Source: Treponema sp. UBA3649
GTDB taxonomy: Bacteria; Spirochaetota; Spirochaetia; Treponematales; Treponemataceae
Direction: 5' to 3'
Assembly: GCA_002373325.1 (NCBI GenBank)
Contig: DFKI01000179.1
Span: 1-23,429, forward strand
Length of the DNA: 23,429 nt
Shown: one piece after another, positions 23,031 through 23,429 of the stretch
How positions within the stretch are numbered: the stretch's first letter is position 1
Layout of the letters: each line of letters opens with the position of its first letter
Translations under genes and position numbers: made by a program
Notes under the pieces: model-generated
What the model saw: the letters and a program-made list of their open reading frames with translations, nothing else
What the model was told of the DNA's origin: nothing
Databases searched by the model: none

Positions 23031-23429
23031 ATGCACGCGGTAATAATTGCGGCTCTTTTTTTCACGAAGCTGGGACTGGACACATACCTTGAGAAAAACG
23101 ATGAGGCTTCGAAATATCCTTTCAGAATAGGAAGAAAATCAACGTCCCCCGCCACAGTACTCACGAACACCGCACTGATTCTTTTGATGGTTTTATTTTT
23201 CATCGGCTGCATTGTCTTTTTTGACGAACGCTCCTACATCCAGTGTGTCTTAACGGGGCTGCTTTCCGTCCTCTGCATGGTGATTTTGTGCTGCGGAAAC
23301 TCACCGCTGATTTTTTACGACAAAGACTCCATCCACATAAGGAGGCTCCTAAAATTCCACACGCTCTCACCAGGTGATTTTACGGAATCCGTTCATGACA
23401 AAAAAAAACGCAGGTACAAAATCTATTTC
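23031..23429 (+). CDS. Membrane protein, C-terminally truncated by the window edge
   Basis: An open frame of 133 codons runs from the ATG at 23031 off the end without a stop, one base after the tmk stop, so it is probably co-transcribed and coupled. The visible part has a short N-terminal segment (MHAVIIAALFFTKLGL), a basic stretch, two transmembrane helices as a hairpin (about 45-63, ILLMVLFFIGCIVFF, and 71-87, VLTGLLSVLCMVILCCG), and then LIFYDKDSIHIRRLLKF. A two-helix hairpin followed by such a strand pattern resembles bacterial PH-like membrane proteins, but this is a guess from pattern only. No function can be given. Confidence 0.7.
   Translation, partial: MHAVIIAALFFTKLGLDTYLEKNDEASKYPFRIGRKSTSPATVLTNTALILLMVLFFIGCIVFFDERSYIQCVLTGLLSVLCMVILCCGNSPLIFYDKDSIHIRRLLKFHTLSPGDFTESVHDKKKRRYKIYF

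Overview
The window most resembles chromosomal DNA of a host-associated or rumen-type treponeme (Spirochaetota). This rests on the gene set (sodium-pump oxaloacetate decarboxylase, CheW, Omp85/BamA with TamB and an OmpH/Skp chaperone in a diderm cell), on the block tamB-bamA-skp-mutS-comF next to tmk, which I recall as a spirochaete arrangement, and on protein flavour. Species cannot be fixed from sequence alone. Fourteen of the sixteen genes lie on the minus strand; only tmk and a truncated membrane-protein gene at the right edge are on the plus strand.

Left edge (1-241): no gene. It holds a family of short palindromes with covarying arms and a five-copy 23-bp tandem array built from half of such a palindrome. 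One palindrome is followed by a T run on the minus strand and could terminate the oad operon. Then, read on the minus strand, comes oadG-oadA-oadB (4047 down to 242). This is a biotin-dependent Na+-translocating oxaloacetate decarboxylase preceded by a good sigma-70-like promoter. OadA carries two biotinyl domains in tandem, and OadB has an unusual leader-like N-terminal extension.

Middle (4232-9986): a tightly packed minus-strand operon of a DegT-fold protein that has lost its PLP lysine, NAD kinase (nadK), the DNA repair ATPase RecN, an uncharacterised helical protein and an HD-domain phosphohydrolase. Overlapping or nearly touching ends suggest translational coupling. Upstream (9987-10290) is a gene-free repeat region with another member of the covarying palindrome family and several long perfect or near-perfect hairpins. 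One hairpin looks like a bidirectional terminator for cheW.

Right half (10291-22243): cheW with its own consensus-like promoter, then comF, mutS, skp/ompH, bamA and a 4.5-kb tamB in the order expected of one long minus-strand transcript starting at tamB. TamB, BamA and Skp form a functional set for outer-membrane biogenesis. MutS and ComF ride downstream. A 135-bp divergent spacer separates tamB from tmk, a thymidylate kinase whose P-loop lysine is replaced by threonine. It is followed after one base by an incomplete two-helix membrane protein running off the window.

The most notable items are the DegT-like protein without its catalytic lysine in a nadK-recN operon, the compensatory palindrome family, the double-biotin OadA, and the altered TMK P-loop. 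No CRISPR array, transposase, rRNA or tRNA was seen.
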